64,000 nt of DNA from Prevotella vespertina. GTDB lineage: Bacteria; Bacteroidota; Bacteroidia; Bacteroidales; Bacteroidaceae. Position numbers and translations under genes: made by a program. Positions 25,745 to 34,620 of the stretch are shown piece after piece. The notes beneath the pieces were generated by a model that was given only the letters and a program-made list of their open reading frames with translations, was not told the DNA's origin and did not search any database. How positions within the stretch are numbered: position 1 is the first letter of the stretch; every line of letters starts with the position of its first letter. The stretch is taken from NCBI RefSeq assembly GCF_009728485.1, contig NZ_VVIQ01000004.1, positions 62,001-126,000 of the forward strand, written 5' to 3'.

Positions 25745-26944
25745 TTATTGATTAAATTGATTGATGTCTGCCAGCGTCAAGCCATAGTGTTTGCCTATTG
25801 CCGAAGCTATATTGCGCAGCGAACCCTCGGTGCTTTCCGGTGCTAAGAGGCGTTGCTTGTCCCATAGTCCGCCATCGGCTGTGAGCTGATTGATATATTG
25901 TTTCACCTCGTCATAACTAAGGTGGGGCTTGCCAGAAGACTGCACCGTGAACTGCAAACCATATATAGCTCCACAGCCACGAGACAAGAAAACGAGGGCA
26001 TTCTGGGCTTCTTCATCAAGATTGACACGTGTTATCTCGCCCACAAGGAAGGTCATGGCTTGTACGGCGGCGACCTTTGATAACTCACTCCTAATCAGTT
26101 GTAACTGTTCGTGTACATCGTCATAACGATATTCCGTGAGTGCTTGTCGACCTCGTGCAAAGGCGTTGTAAATCTTAATGCGACTCTCCCGTAGCACGGG
26201 CAAACTGCTTGTTTGGATCACAGGTAACCAATATTGATAATAGCCATAAGCCAAGTCCCAATGGTGTTCAAGCTCTGTGTAATTACGACCGGGCAGTAGT
26301 TTTGTTAGCTCATGGTCGTGTCGTAGACGGCTATCTGTATATAAACTGTCATTGAGGTGTACGTTCAGTACCTTGTCAAGATACACTCCTCCCCATACGA
26401 TACCATTAAACATCTCTGCCACAACAAGCCCTTTCTCATTGACAAAAGCAATGTTGACATCACCGATATTCGTACCCACATAGCCTGCTTCCCCTCGTGC
26501 TGCACGATGATTACGAGCCGTTCCCGGACTCGGTTGTGATAGTCCGCTTAACTTGCCCGTAGTGGTGAAGATGTCGTTAATATCAGCCAGTATGCGGTTG
26601 CGGTCAGCCTTGTGTAAGGACGAAGCAGCCACTTCCTCCATTGGTTTTAAGCCAAATTCGCCATTCTGAAAATAGTCTTGTACCTTCGTCATGTTGGCTG
26701 GATACATGATAGCCGCTATCTTTAAATAGCTGTTATAGATATAGTCCATGGGGTCACGCAACAAACTACACTCCAAGTAATCAACGCTACTTGCACCATT
26801 GCGTTTAAACTGATAGACAGGGTCGGGGATAGTTGGTTCACGATAAGCCGACTCTACCGTCTCTCCTTCCCATTGGTTACAAGCGAGGCAGCAGAGCGGT
26901 AATAAGAATAGTAAGATATAATTGATTGGATTCTTCTTCATCAT
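25745..26944 (-). CDS. DUF4856-like (imelysin-type) lipoprotein
   Basis: The 399-residue protein has a lipoprotein signal (FLLPLCCLAC). It is mostly helical. Segments such as SSVDYLECSLLRDPMDY and LEHHWDLAYGYYQYWLPV resemble DUF4856, a helical family related to imelysins that often stands beside TonB receptors in Bacteroidetes and is thought to be linked with metal or heme uptake. I assign the family by recalled pattern, so it needs a profile check. It overlaps no gene but is 8 and 11 bases from its neighbours. Confidence 0.65.
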   Translation of the reverse strand: MMKKNPINYILLFLLPLCCLACNQWEGETVESAYREPTIPDPVYQFKRNGASSVDYLECSLLRDPMDYIYNSYLKIAAIMYPANMTKVQDYFQNGEFGLKPMEEVAASSLHKADRNRILADINDIFTTTGKLSGLSQPSPGTARNHRAARGEAGYVGTNIGDVNIAFVNEKGLVVAEMFNGIVWGGVYLDKVLNVHLNDSLYTDSRLRHDHELTKLLPGRNYTELEHHWDLAYGYYQYWLPVIQTSSLPVLRESRIKIYNAFARGRQALTEYRYDDVHEQLQLIRSELSKVAAVQAMTFLVGEITRVNLDEEAQNALVFLSRGCGAIYGLQFTVQSSGKPHLSYDEVKQYINQLTADGGLWDKQRLLAPESTEGSLRNIASAIGKHYGLTLADINQFNQ

Positions 26945-26952
26945 TTTCTCTA

Positions 26953-27579
26953 TTATGGAAGGATAATATAACCACAGAAAGGAGACTTTATCTTGTCGAT
27001 TCCCTCTTCGTTTTGATGCTGGTTGACAGTGAGTGGCTTCACGATAGTAAGTCCATCTTCTGATACTGCAGAGATGGTTGCCTTAATGGAAGAACCACGT
27101 GGACCGACACCATTCACACAGATATACATAGGATAACCAGAGTGTGCAGTGAAGGTGATCTTATACTCCATTCCATTGGTCAGGAAGGTTGTTGCAGTTT
27201 CATCTCGGCGATTGCTTGCTATGACATGCAGCTGTTTATCGGGCGAAATGTACCTTATGGTGTATCGAGAAGAGATGTCACTATCTTCCACGAGTTGTCC
27301 CAAAAGGTTCACCTCAGTATAGGAACACGTGAGCGTAACAGTGTAGTCTCTTACGTTATCGGTAATGTCTACACCGGGATACACATAATCAGTAACAGGT
27401 GCATCGGGGTTCCCGAGCTGTATAACCTGATCTTCGTAAGAGAGCTTCGGCTTATCTATTCCTTTGAAAGGAAATAGTTTCTCGTAGTCCTCCTCGGCAT
27501 ATTCTTCACTACTTCTTGTGCAACCCGTAGCAAGGAGCAGCACACCTATTAATATATAATAAATCAGTTTTTTCACCAT
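26953..27579 (-). CDS. small surface lipoprotein of unknown family
   Basis: The 208-residue protein has a lipoprotein signal (LLATGC, Cys20) and a beta-rich mature part without catalytic motif. EYAEEDYEKLFPFKGIDKPK follows the signal. No HmuY-like heme-binding histidine or methionine pattern is evident. It lies 8 bases upstream of the DUF4856 gene in the same operon. Confidence 0.7.
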   Translation of the reverse strand: MVKKLIYYILIGVLLLATGCTRSSEEYAEEDYEKLFPFKGIDKPKLSYEDQVIQLGNPDAPVTDYVYPGVDITDNVRDYTVTLTCSYTEVNLLGQLVEDSDISSRYTIRYISPDKQLHVIASNRRDETATTFLTNGMEYKITFTAHSGYPMYICVNGVGPRGSSIKATISAVSEDGLTIVKPLTVNQHQNEEGIDKIKSPFCGYIILP

Positions 27580-27625
27580 AGTTGATTGTCTTATTGAATG
27601 TATTTACCTATCTTCTATTGTCGAA

Positions 27626-28657
27626 TTATTCGGTGGGTGCATCCCAGATTTCGGCTTCCAAGCCTGTAAACTCACCTTCGGGATGAAGGTGCTTACTGAC
27701 CAGTCGGGTGGTACGCAATAGTGGATCGTACACCGAAACAAGCTCGGCAACAAAGCGATCACCCTGTCGTTGGAAGTCGAAGAACATCGTTTTACTGTCA
27801 TAACGAAGCCCAGATCGGAAGGTAATACCCTGTTCTGTGCCTGCATAACCAGAGCCTAATCCGGTCATCTCTTTGGCTGGATAACCCGGAATAGGGTTCT
27901 TCTTCTGTGTGAAAAGGAAGAGATAATAGCGCTTCGCAACAATCTCCTTCAATAGAGCTTGATTAGTCTCTACGTTGCGTTTGATGTATATGTCACTTTG
28001 AAAGAACGTGCGCCCACCACGATGGATACGCAGTTGTGGGTTCGTCATACGCTCAAAGAACGCCCGATTCTCATACGCTTTTTGCACGAAGGAGGTTATT
28101 TCCTCTGGTGCTTTCAACTTCGAAAAGACGATGTACTCACGTGCAGGTTGAAGGTAGGACGCCGTGCGGAAAACTAAATCTCCATCCTCATTTCGTCCCA
28201 TGAAAAGGAAGTCTGACGACCCTTCAAAGCGGTCGTTCACTAATTGGTGGATATAGTTATAAGTGGAGAAAGTCAGTTGGGTGAAACTATTCCTACCAAT
28301 AAGATACTCGCTTGTCATTGGTTGTGTAGCAGTCTGCTCGGTGTAGTCAGCACGCATTACAACCGTGTTATCATCCTTAAACTGCATTGTGTAATAGTCG
28401 CCTCCATAGCCATATCGCCCCCTGAAAGCCTGTTGTGAAATCAGTTCTGAAGGGTTGGAAAAGAGCAAGGAGTCGGTCTTTGGGAAATAAAGGACACGCC
28501 ATCCGTAAGGTGCCTCTACGAGTTCTCGTTTCAAGTTAGCAATACTCTCACTATTGCGTTGTGCTGGACTCTTATCGAAAACATCATCATTACTGGTGCA
28601 AGCAACCAAGAGGAGCACCATTGCTAATAGATAGTATTTCATCTTATTGTTATTCAT
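27626..28657 (-). CDS. DUF4302 domain-containing lipoprotein
   Basis: The frame is open to 28732, but the ATG at 28657 overlaps the stop of the upstream gene (ATGA), and a second ATG at 28642 starts directly before the lipoprotein signal; I use 28657 (343 residues). The signal ends LLLVAC. The segment SPAQRNSESIANLKRELVEA followed by PYGWRVLYFP is the DUF4302 hallmark. DUF4302 proteins are almost always encoded with SusC/SusD and the LP_HExxH lipoprotein; their role is unknown. Confidence 0.85.
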   Translation of the reverse strand: MNNNKMKYYLLAMVLLLVACTSNDDVFDKSPAQRNSESIANLKRELVEAPYGWRVLYFPKTDSLLFSNPSELISQQAFRGRYGYGGDYYTMQFKDDNTVVMRADYTEQTATQPMTSEYLIGRNSFTQLTFSTYNYIHQLVNDRFEGSSDFLFMGRNEDGDLVFRTASYLQPAREYIVFSKLKAPEEITSFVQKAYENRAFFERMTNPQLRIHRGGRTFFQSDIYIKRNVETNQALLKEIVAKRYYLFLFTQKKNPIPGYPAKEMTGLGSGYAGTEQGITFRSGLRYDSKTMFFDFQRQGDRFVAELVSVYDPLLRTTRLVSKHLHPEGEFTGLEAEIWDAPTE

Positions 28658-29637
28658 CTCTGGTGTTGTTTGATGTAAGCATTGATTCTTCTGATGCTTA
28701 TTACTTGCATTTGCTTTAGGTTTATATGCCACGACTTGAGTACATACTCATTCACAAACGACTGTTTCTCAGTAAACTCCTTATAGGCTTGCTTCGCCTC
28801 TTCTGCATATCGGGCATTTACCTCGGGATCGATGTCTGTGTCGGGAGTTTGGGCTGTGATTGATGCGTCATAAACCTCCTTAGGCGTACTGGTAAGCGTG
28901 GCACTGATGATTTCGGCAAAGTCATCTTCAGGAGAGAGGAAGCCTAACATCGTATAAAAACCACGTTTATTGGCATAGGAGTCGAGCCCAAAACGTTCCT
29001 TGCCAGTGCGTGCATAGCTTAAAGGAGCAGCCAGAGACTCTGTCGAACCAGTGTATCGTTGTTTACTGATCATCGAGAATTTGTCACGATCATAGGCAAT
29101 GTGTAGCATTAAGCACTTGGCTAATTGATGGTGAACACTGCGCATAAGGACAAAGACCTTATCCTTATCTGCAGGGTTGAAATCGTCTACATGATAGATA
29201 CACATCTCTTTCGCAGTGAGTTGCGGATTGTTAAGTCGTTCCACACCATGCGTATCTGGATTCCCTCCTCCATATAGATATAACTTGATAGGGAGCCTCC
29301 CGAGCAATAGTTCTTCCCCACCCGTCTCCTTGAGGCGATAGGTCTCTAAGCCCATTACTCGTACTGCTTCAAGTACCTCACGAACGTTCTCCAGCTTTGG
29401 AGGATATATGTAAGAGCCGGCTGAACCAGCGTTCTTTTCCCATCGGTAGACCACCTCTATCCCATAAGGGATTGTGATATTCTCAAGGATCCACTTATCC
29501 AGTTCGGTGGTTGCTATCTGCTTTCTCCCTTCGTCAATGACGCTTATCTCACTTAGTTTCTCACTACTGCAAGCAGCGAGAATGACGGTTGCGAACAGGA
29601 GAAGAATTGCTTTTATCTTTATCATCTTTCTAATCAT
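28654..29637 (-). CDS. substrate-import-associated zinc-metallohydrolase-type lipoprotein with degenerate HExxH
   Basis: The 327-residue protein has a lipoprotein signal (LLLFATVILAAC). It has the layout of the family seen beside SusC/SusD pairs (TIGR04549/PF15890-type): IYHVDDFNPADKDKVFVLMR, then the zinc helix, then ISKQRYTG. Where the family has HHEFAHILHQ, this protein has HHQLAKCLMLH. The catalytic Glu is Gln (codon CAA) and the second zinc ligand His is Lys (codon AAG), at 29116-29130. The protein is otherwise full length. It is probably a non-catalytic pseudoenzyme that keeps a binding role. The gene ends in an ATGA overlap with DUF4302. Confidence 0.8.
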   Translation of the reverse strand: MIRKMIKIKAILLLFATVILAACSSEKLSEISVIDEGRKQIATTELDKWILENITIPYGIEVVYRWEKNAGSAGSYIYPPKLENVREVLEAVRVMGLETYRLKETGGEELLLGRLPIKLYLYGGGNPDTHGVERLNNPQLTAKEMCIYHVDDFNPADKDKVFVLMRSVHHQLAKCLMLHIAYDRDKFSMISKQRYTGSTESLAAPLSYARTGKERFGLDSYANKRGFYTMLGFLSPEDDFAEIISATLTSTPKEVYDASITAQTPDTDIDPEVNARYAEEAKQAYKEFTEKQSFVNEYVLKSWHINLKQMQVISIRRINAYIKQHQR

Positions 29638-29654
29638 TTACTTGTTCATCATAC

Positions 29655-31187
29655 TTATCTTGGCAATTGCTGACGCTCACGGGGATTAGGAGTAAGCCCT
29701 CGTTGGATAGCTTCTGTTGGTATCTGAAGAACTTTTCGAGGGTCATCTTTCTCCAAGGGGAAGTAATAGGAGCTTTTCGACGAACGCTTTACAGCAATGT
29801 GAAAGCGACGGATGTCGAACCAACGTAAGCCCTCTTGGAAGAACTCCTTTTGGCGGAAGTCGAGTATTAGTTGTACCATTGCAAGCTGCTTCAAGGTCAT
29901 CCCGTAGAAGGGAGAATATAGGTTATATCGATTGCTGTTAGTCGATGTGTACACTGCACGTTCGACGGATGGCATGAAGCCAAACTTGCCTTGCATGTAT
30001 TGCAGGTAATCATCGATTGCATGGTCATAGTTCCTTAGCATAGCATAAGCCTCCATCCTGTTGAGGAGCACTTCATCGACTGTGAAGAGTGCATTAGTCA
30101 CATAGATACCACGAGGCTTAGTGCCTGTTTGCTCGGAGTTAGCCAACTCATCAAACTTAGCCATGTATCGTCCTGTGGTCGTAGGAGCTGGTGAGGAAGT
30201 GAAGAGATAAGTACCAATGAAATTCATCTTAGCGTAATCTCCGCCTCCTTCTATGCCCCTTTGCGCAAAGATCTTATCAATGGTGTTGAATGTAGAACCA
30301 TATTTTTCATTCACCACAGAACGTGCCCATCGCGACTCAGTAGTTGTTAGTAAGAGGTTAGCTGGTTCATCCGCAGCCATATACCTATGGTATAAGTTTT
30401 GTGGAGAAAACTCCATTTCATCAGCGTAATGACGCCATGATCGAAGCTGACTCTTCGGTTCACTCCCTAAGACATAATCGGCATATTCGATCACAGACTG
30501 CCATTCTCCTTTCATGAGATAGAACCGAGTTGCGAAAGCGTAAGCGGCTTTCTTATTGAAATGGAACTTAGGATGTGTATAATAGTTATCCGATACTAAG
30601 GATATACCTAAGCGTAAGTCTTTCTCTATCTTATCGTACACCTCATTTACAGTCCCACGTTCGTAATTGACCAAGGCGTGCTTCTCTGGCTTGGTGATAT
30701 AGGGTATTCCTGGATTATCCGAAGCACCTCCATAAGGCTCCGCCCATATATTCACCAACATAAAATGTAGATAGGCTCTCAACAAGAAAGCCTCTCCGTA
30801 CAACGCTTTCACACGCTCCGTTTTAGGGTAACGACTTAATAGTTCCAATGCTTTGTTAGCCTGCGCAATACCTTTGTAGCACGCATTCCAATAGTTGAGA
30901 GGCGTGTCTAAATCCTCTTGGTCATAGTCTTCCCAGAAGAACATAGCCTCATTCAATCGTGTATGAACCCCATTCGTGCGTTCCTCTACATTATCTGTTC
31001 GAGGTTCAAGAAAGGGTATATAGCTTGCTTCCGGATAGGCTCCCGTAAGTAGTTCCGCTACTTTCTTCTCAGAATCAATATTGACATCCAAGTCCGAATC
31101 GGGGCTCTTATCGAGGAAGTCGTTACAGCCGACAAGCAGACAGCTAACGGCTAAAAGCAGTAATGATATGTATTTCTTCATCTTCAT
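29655..31187 (-). CDS. SusD/RagB-family outer-membrane lipoprotein
   Basis: The 510-residue protein has a lipoprotein signal (LLAVSCLLVGC) followed by NDFLDKSPDSDLD, the standard SusD start. TPR-type helices are visible around YGEAFLLRAYLHFMLVNIWAEPYGG, and the C-terminal block DFRQKEFFQEGLRWFDIRRF is the SusD signature. SusD proteins cap the SusC pore and capture the substrate. It follows the SusC gene by only 4 bases. The small ligand-binding regions cannot be read reliably from sequence, so the substrate is open. Confidence 0.95.
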   Translation of the reverse strand: MKMKKYISLLLLAVSCLLVGCNDFLDKSPDSDLDVNIDSEKKVAELLTGAYPEASYIPFLEPRTDNVEERTNGVHTRLNEAMFFWEDYDQEDLDTPLNYWNACYKGIAQANKALELLSRYPKTERVKALYGEAFLLRAYLHFMLVNIWAEPYGGASDNPGIPYITKPEKHALVNYERGTVNEVYDKIEKDLRLGISLVSDNYYTHPKFHFNKKAAYAFATRFYLMKGEWQSVIEYADYVLGSEPKSQLRSWRHYADEMEFSPQNLYHRYMAADEPANLLLTTTESRWARSVVNEKYGSTFNTIDKIFAQRGIEGGGDYAKMNFIGTYLFTSSPAPTTTGRYMAKFDELANSEQTGTKPRGIYVTNALFTVDEVLLNRMEAYAMLRNYDHAIDDYLQYMQGKFGFMPSVERAVYTSTNSNRYNLYSPFYGMTLKQLAMVQLILDFRQKEFFQEGLRWFDIRRFHIAVKRSSKSSYYFPLEKDDPRKVLQIPTEAIQRGLTPNPRERQQLPR

Positions 31188-31191
31188 TCAG

Positions 31192-34100
31192 TTAGAAACC
31201 TATATTCAATGTTAGGGTAAATTGCTTGGGAGTTGGTAGTGACACACCACCCGACTTATAGTACTCTGGATCCTGTCCCTTTAGTTTCTTGTCTGAATAA
31301 AGGAGGAAGGGATTGGTCACATTAAGGCGTAGATCCATTGTTTGTAGCCTCATCTTCTTTAGGAAATCATTAGGTACATGATAGGCTAAAGAGATGTTCT
31401 TCATGCGTACAAAACTACCATCTGCAATCATCATCTGCGAGTAGTTATAAGTATTATACGCCCTTTCGATGTTCTCCTTACCCACTTTTTCAATCAACTC
31501 TTGCGATGGAAGTACCGGAACATCCGTCCTTCTCTCATCTCCGGGATTGAGCCATCGATTGTAGTAAGACTTCGAGAAGACATTTAAATCACCAAACTCG
31601 GGGTCGAAAGTGGGGTTCAGCCGAATCTTATTACCAGCTTGCATGGTCAGAAAGAACGATAGTTCCCAGTCTTTATACCTAATAGTATTGGACAAGCCAC
31701 CTATCACCTGCGGTTCAATAGGTCCATAATATAAGAGGTAAGATTTGGCATATTGCGTATCAAGGAAGTCTGCCCCAGCATTCTTCGCATACTCTCCTTG
31801 ATTAGAAGGATAAAGCCCGAAGTCGAAAGTTGGTAGTCCGTTCTGATCCAATCCTTGGAAGTTAAAGGCAAAGAGAGAGCCTCTTGGGTAACCAACTATG
31901 TTCCCTCTGCCTCGCCCAGCGACCATATCAAAGGCATTAGGAGTATTCAGTAAGCGTGTTATCTTTTGGTTCATAGCACTCAAGGTGAGGCTTGTTGACC
32001 ATTGAAAGTCCTTACTGATAATGTTCTTTGTATGCACTCCGAGTTCTACACCTTGCGTACGCATATCACCAAAGTTAGCGTACTTGTAATATTCACCTCC
32101 TACTCCCGATGTTCGGACGAGATCGATGAGATCGAATGTATTTCGTTGATATACATCCAGTGTTGTACTTATTCGGTTGTTGAATAAACCTAGTTCCATA
32201 CCAATGTTCAACTCGTACATCTTCTCCCATGTGAGGTCTCTGTTCTCTAAGTGAAAGATGTTTAGTTTGTTCTCTCTATCGCCGAACTGGAATCGATTCA
32301 CTATCCCACTCCGATAGACAGCATTAGCATTGATGGCCTCTTCATTCATCTTCGCGGTCAAGCCGTAACTAGCTCTTAGAGCCAAACGAGAGATAGTTTG
32401 ATTGTTTTTCAACCATTCCTCCTGGTCTAAGTTCCACTTTCCTCCAATGTTCCAAGTGGGTAACCACAAGGCACGAGCACCCTTTCCCGATGTGTTCGAA
32501 CCCTCGGTATTAACCACAACATTGAATATGTACTTGCCAGCATACCCATAAGTACCATTGAAAGAGAAGGTTATTCCGCGGTCATTCCGCTTGTGGTAAC
32601 TGAAGTAACTACTCCCTTCATCAATGAGTTTATTGAATATCAAGGGGTTAGTATATACCTGATTGCCTCGGTCATATTGGATACCATAACCCTCGAAAGG
32701 ATTGGTTGTGCGAATAGCCGAACGCAACTCTGTGAAGGCAAAAGCCTTTAGGTCATGTTGTCCCAACCGCTTATCAAAGTCGATGGCTATGCGTCCCAAG
32801 AAACTCTTTAAGGATGCTTCTGTCTTGTTGAGAATGCCTCCGTGAGTCAGACCTACCCTCGGTTGCAACTGCGGATTGTCCTTATCATGCACCAAATAAA
32901 TATTCTCCTTGGCAACAAAAGGATTCTCGTTCGCACGAAAGGCCTGTATGATATTCGATCCTTCAAGCACCTCATGCGTCGTATTGGTATAGGCATGTCT
33001 GAGTGCAACTAAGCCTTTCAAAGCCAGCTCAGGGTTGATTCGGTAGGTTGCTTCGGATTGTATCTTGAAGTCCAAGACATCGATATCCATCTTGTTATTA
33101 GCATACTCATTCAAGATATTGAAAGGTGCCCAGTTGTTGCGATAATATGCCAGATTGCCCTCGTCATCATAAGGACTTAAAGTCCTACTCGTACCTAAAG
33201 CGTAAGAAAAAGGATTGATATCGAAGTCGCGTTCGAACACTCCTAAGGCGTTATTCTTGCGTTGCGGCATCGTTCCCGGTGCTTTCTGCGAACGGATATT
33301 GCCCTGTGCTGTGAGCGTGGCAGTCAGTTTGTCGTTAATGTAAAAGGTGTTTTTTACATTTGCCGTAAAGCGACTTACCTTATCAGCTATCGTCCATCCA
33401 GCATCATGATAGAAACCTAATGAAGCGTAAGTAGCTGTGTTCTTACCACCACCCGACAGTGTTATCATGTGGTTAGTGGTAGGATTCATCGTGAAAAGGA
33501 GCTTAAACCAGTCTGTATTGGCATACTCCCTCTTGCGCAGGAAGTCCATCTTTGCATTAGGCGTATTGGGCAGATAGTAAGTACCCGTTGCTGGATTGAC
33601 GGTGCTAACAGCCTTATATAGCTGGTAATAAATGCCACTTCGCCGTCCATATAACGATTTGGTCACACCGAAATAGCCCTTATCATTCATCTCCTGATAG
33701 AGTGACATGGTCTCTTGTGAGTTCAGTAAGTCGAAGTCGGAGTACCTCGGTCTGAGGCGAATGGAGTTCTCTGTGGAATAAGTTACACGTAGGGGAGACT
33801 CTCTTCTACCCGCTTTTGTGGTGATGACGATTACTCCATTCAAGGCACGAGCACCATAGACTGAAGTAGCAGAAGCATCTTTCAACACTTGAATATCTTG
33901 TATGTCGGCAGGATTCAAACCTGATATTGCTGAGGAGATGAGCGTCACAGCATCACCAGATGCGAGTTGGTCGAGGCTGAGATGCACCAAGTCTTCATAC
34001 ACCGCACCGTCTATGACATACAGAGGTTGCACGTTTCCGATGATCGAAGCACCCCCACGAATATTAATACGAGGGGCTGATCCGAAGGTTCCCGATATGC

Positions 34101-34578
34101 TCTGAATAGACAAACCAGGCACTCGACCTTCCAACATACGCGATACGTCGGCAACACCTTCCAGCTTAATATCATCCATCTTAACCGATGTTGCCGCTCC
34201 TGTATATACTCTATTACGGATGTTCTGATAGCCTGTAACAACGACTTCATCAATCTGTCGCGCATCAGCCTTTAGTGTGATGGTAAGGTTCTGACCGTTC
34301 ACTTTTACCTTCCGAGGTGTCATTCCGATGTAACTCACCTGTAAGGTCTGCCCTTGAGAAGCCTTGATAGTGAAGTGACCATCCATGTCGCTCACTGCTT
34401 TCTGCTTAGTTTCTACAACCTGCACAAAGGCTCCGATGAGTGTTTCGCCCTGTTCGTTCTTGACCGTTCCACTGATGGTTCCTGTTGTCTGTGCCGTCAG
34501 TGTGAGCGTCATAAACAGCAGGATGAGGGTCAGCAGAGCTTTTCGTTTGTTGATAAATCTATTTATCTCTTTTATCAT
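31192..34578 (-). CDS. SusC/RagA-family TonB-linked outer-membrane protein
   Basis: The 1128-residue protein has a signal segment (KRKALLTLILLFMTLTLTAQ), a CarboxypepD_reg-like N-terminal domain (TTGTISGTVKNEQGETLIGA), a plug domain (DEVVVTGYQNIRNRVYTG, then VIDGAVYEDLVHL and DIQVLKDASATSVYGARALN) and a long beta-barrel ending QFTLTLNIGF. The protein is the import pore energised by TonB-ExbB-ExbD. It is paired with the SusD gene 4 bases downstream and lies 42 bases after a second, FecA-like receptor gene. Confidence 0.96.
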   Translation of the reverse strand: MIKEINRFINKRKALLTLILLFMTLTLTAQTTGTISGTVKNEQGETLIGAFVQVVETKQKAVSDMDGHFTIKASQGQTLQVSYIGMTPRKVKVNGQNLTITLKADARQIDEVVVTGYQNIRNRVYTGAATSVKMDDIKLEGVADVSRMLEGRVPGLSIQSISGTFGSAPRINIRGGASIIGNVQPLYVIDGAVYEDLVHLSLDQLASGDAVTLISSAISGLNPADIQDIQVLKDASATSVYGARALNGVIVITTKAGRRESPLRVTYSTENSIRLRPRYSDFDLLNSQETMSLYQEMNDKGYFGVTKSLYGRRSGIYYQLYKAVSTVNPATGTYYLPNTPNAKMDFLRKREYANTDWFKLLFTMNPTTNHMITLSGGGKNTATYASLGFYHDAGWTIADKVSRFTANVKNTFYINDKLTATLTAQGNIRSQKAPGTMPQRKNNALGVFERDFDINPFSYALGTSRTLSPYDDEGNLAYYRNNWAPFNILNEYANNKMDIDVLDFKIQSEATYRINPELALKGLVALRHAYTNTTHEVLEGSNIIQAFRANENPFVAKENIYLVHDKDNPQLQPRVGLTHGGILNKTEASLKSFLGRIAIDFDKRLGQHDLKAFAFTELRSAIRTTNPFEGYGIQYDRGNQVYTNPLIFNKLIDEGSSYFSYHKRNDRGITFSFNGTYGYAGKYIFNVVVNTEGSNTSGKGARALWLPTWNIGGKWNLDQEEWLKNNQTISRLALRASYGLTAKMNEEAINANAVYRSGIVNRFQFGDRENKLNIFHLENRDLTWEKMYELNIGMELGLFNNRISTTLDVYQRNTFDLIDLVRTSGVGGEYYKYANFGDMRTQGVELGVHTKNIISKDFQWSTSLTLSAMNQKITRLLNTPNAFDMVAGRGRGNIVGYPRGSLFAFNFQGLDQNGLPTFDFGLYPSNQGEYAKNAGADFLDTQYAKSYLLYYGPIEPQVIGGLSNTIRYKDWELSFFLTMQAGNKIRLNPTFDPEFGDLNVFSKSYYNRWLNPGDERRTDVPVLPSQELIEKVGKENIERAYNTYNYSQMMIADGSFVRMKNISLAYHVPNDFLKKMRLQTMDLRLNVTNPFLLYSDKKLKGQDPEYYKSGGVSLPTPKQFTLTLNIGF

Positions 34579-34620
34579 GATTGTTCTTTTTGCTTGTAAC
34601 TATTGATGGTTTATACACTA

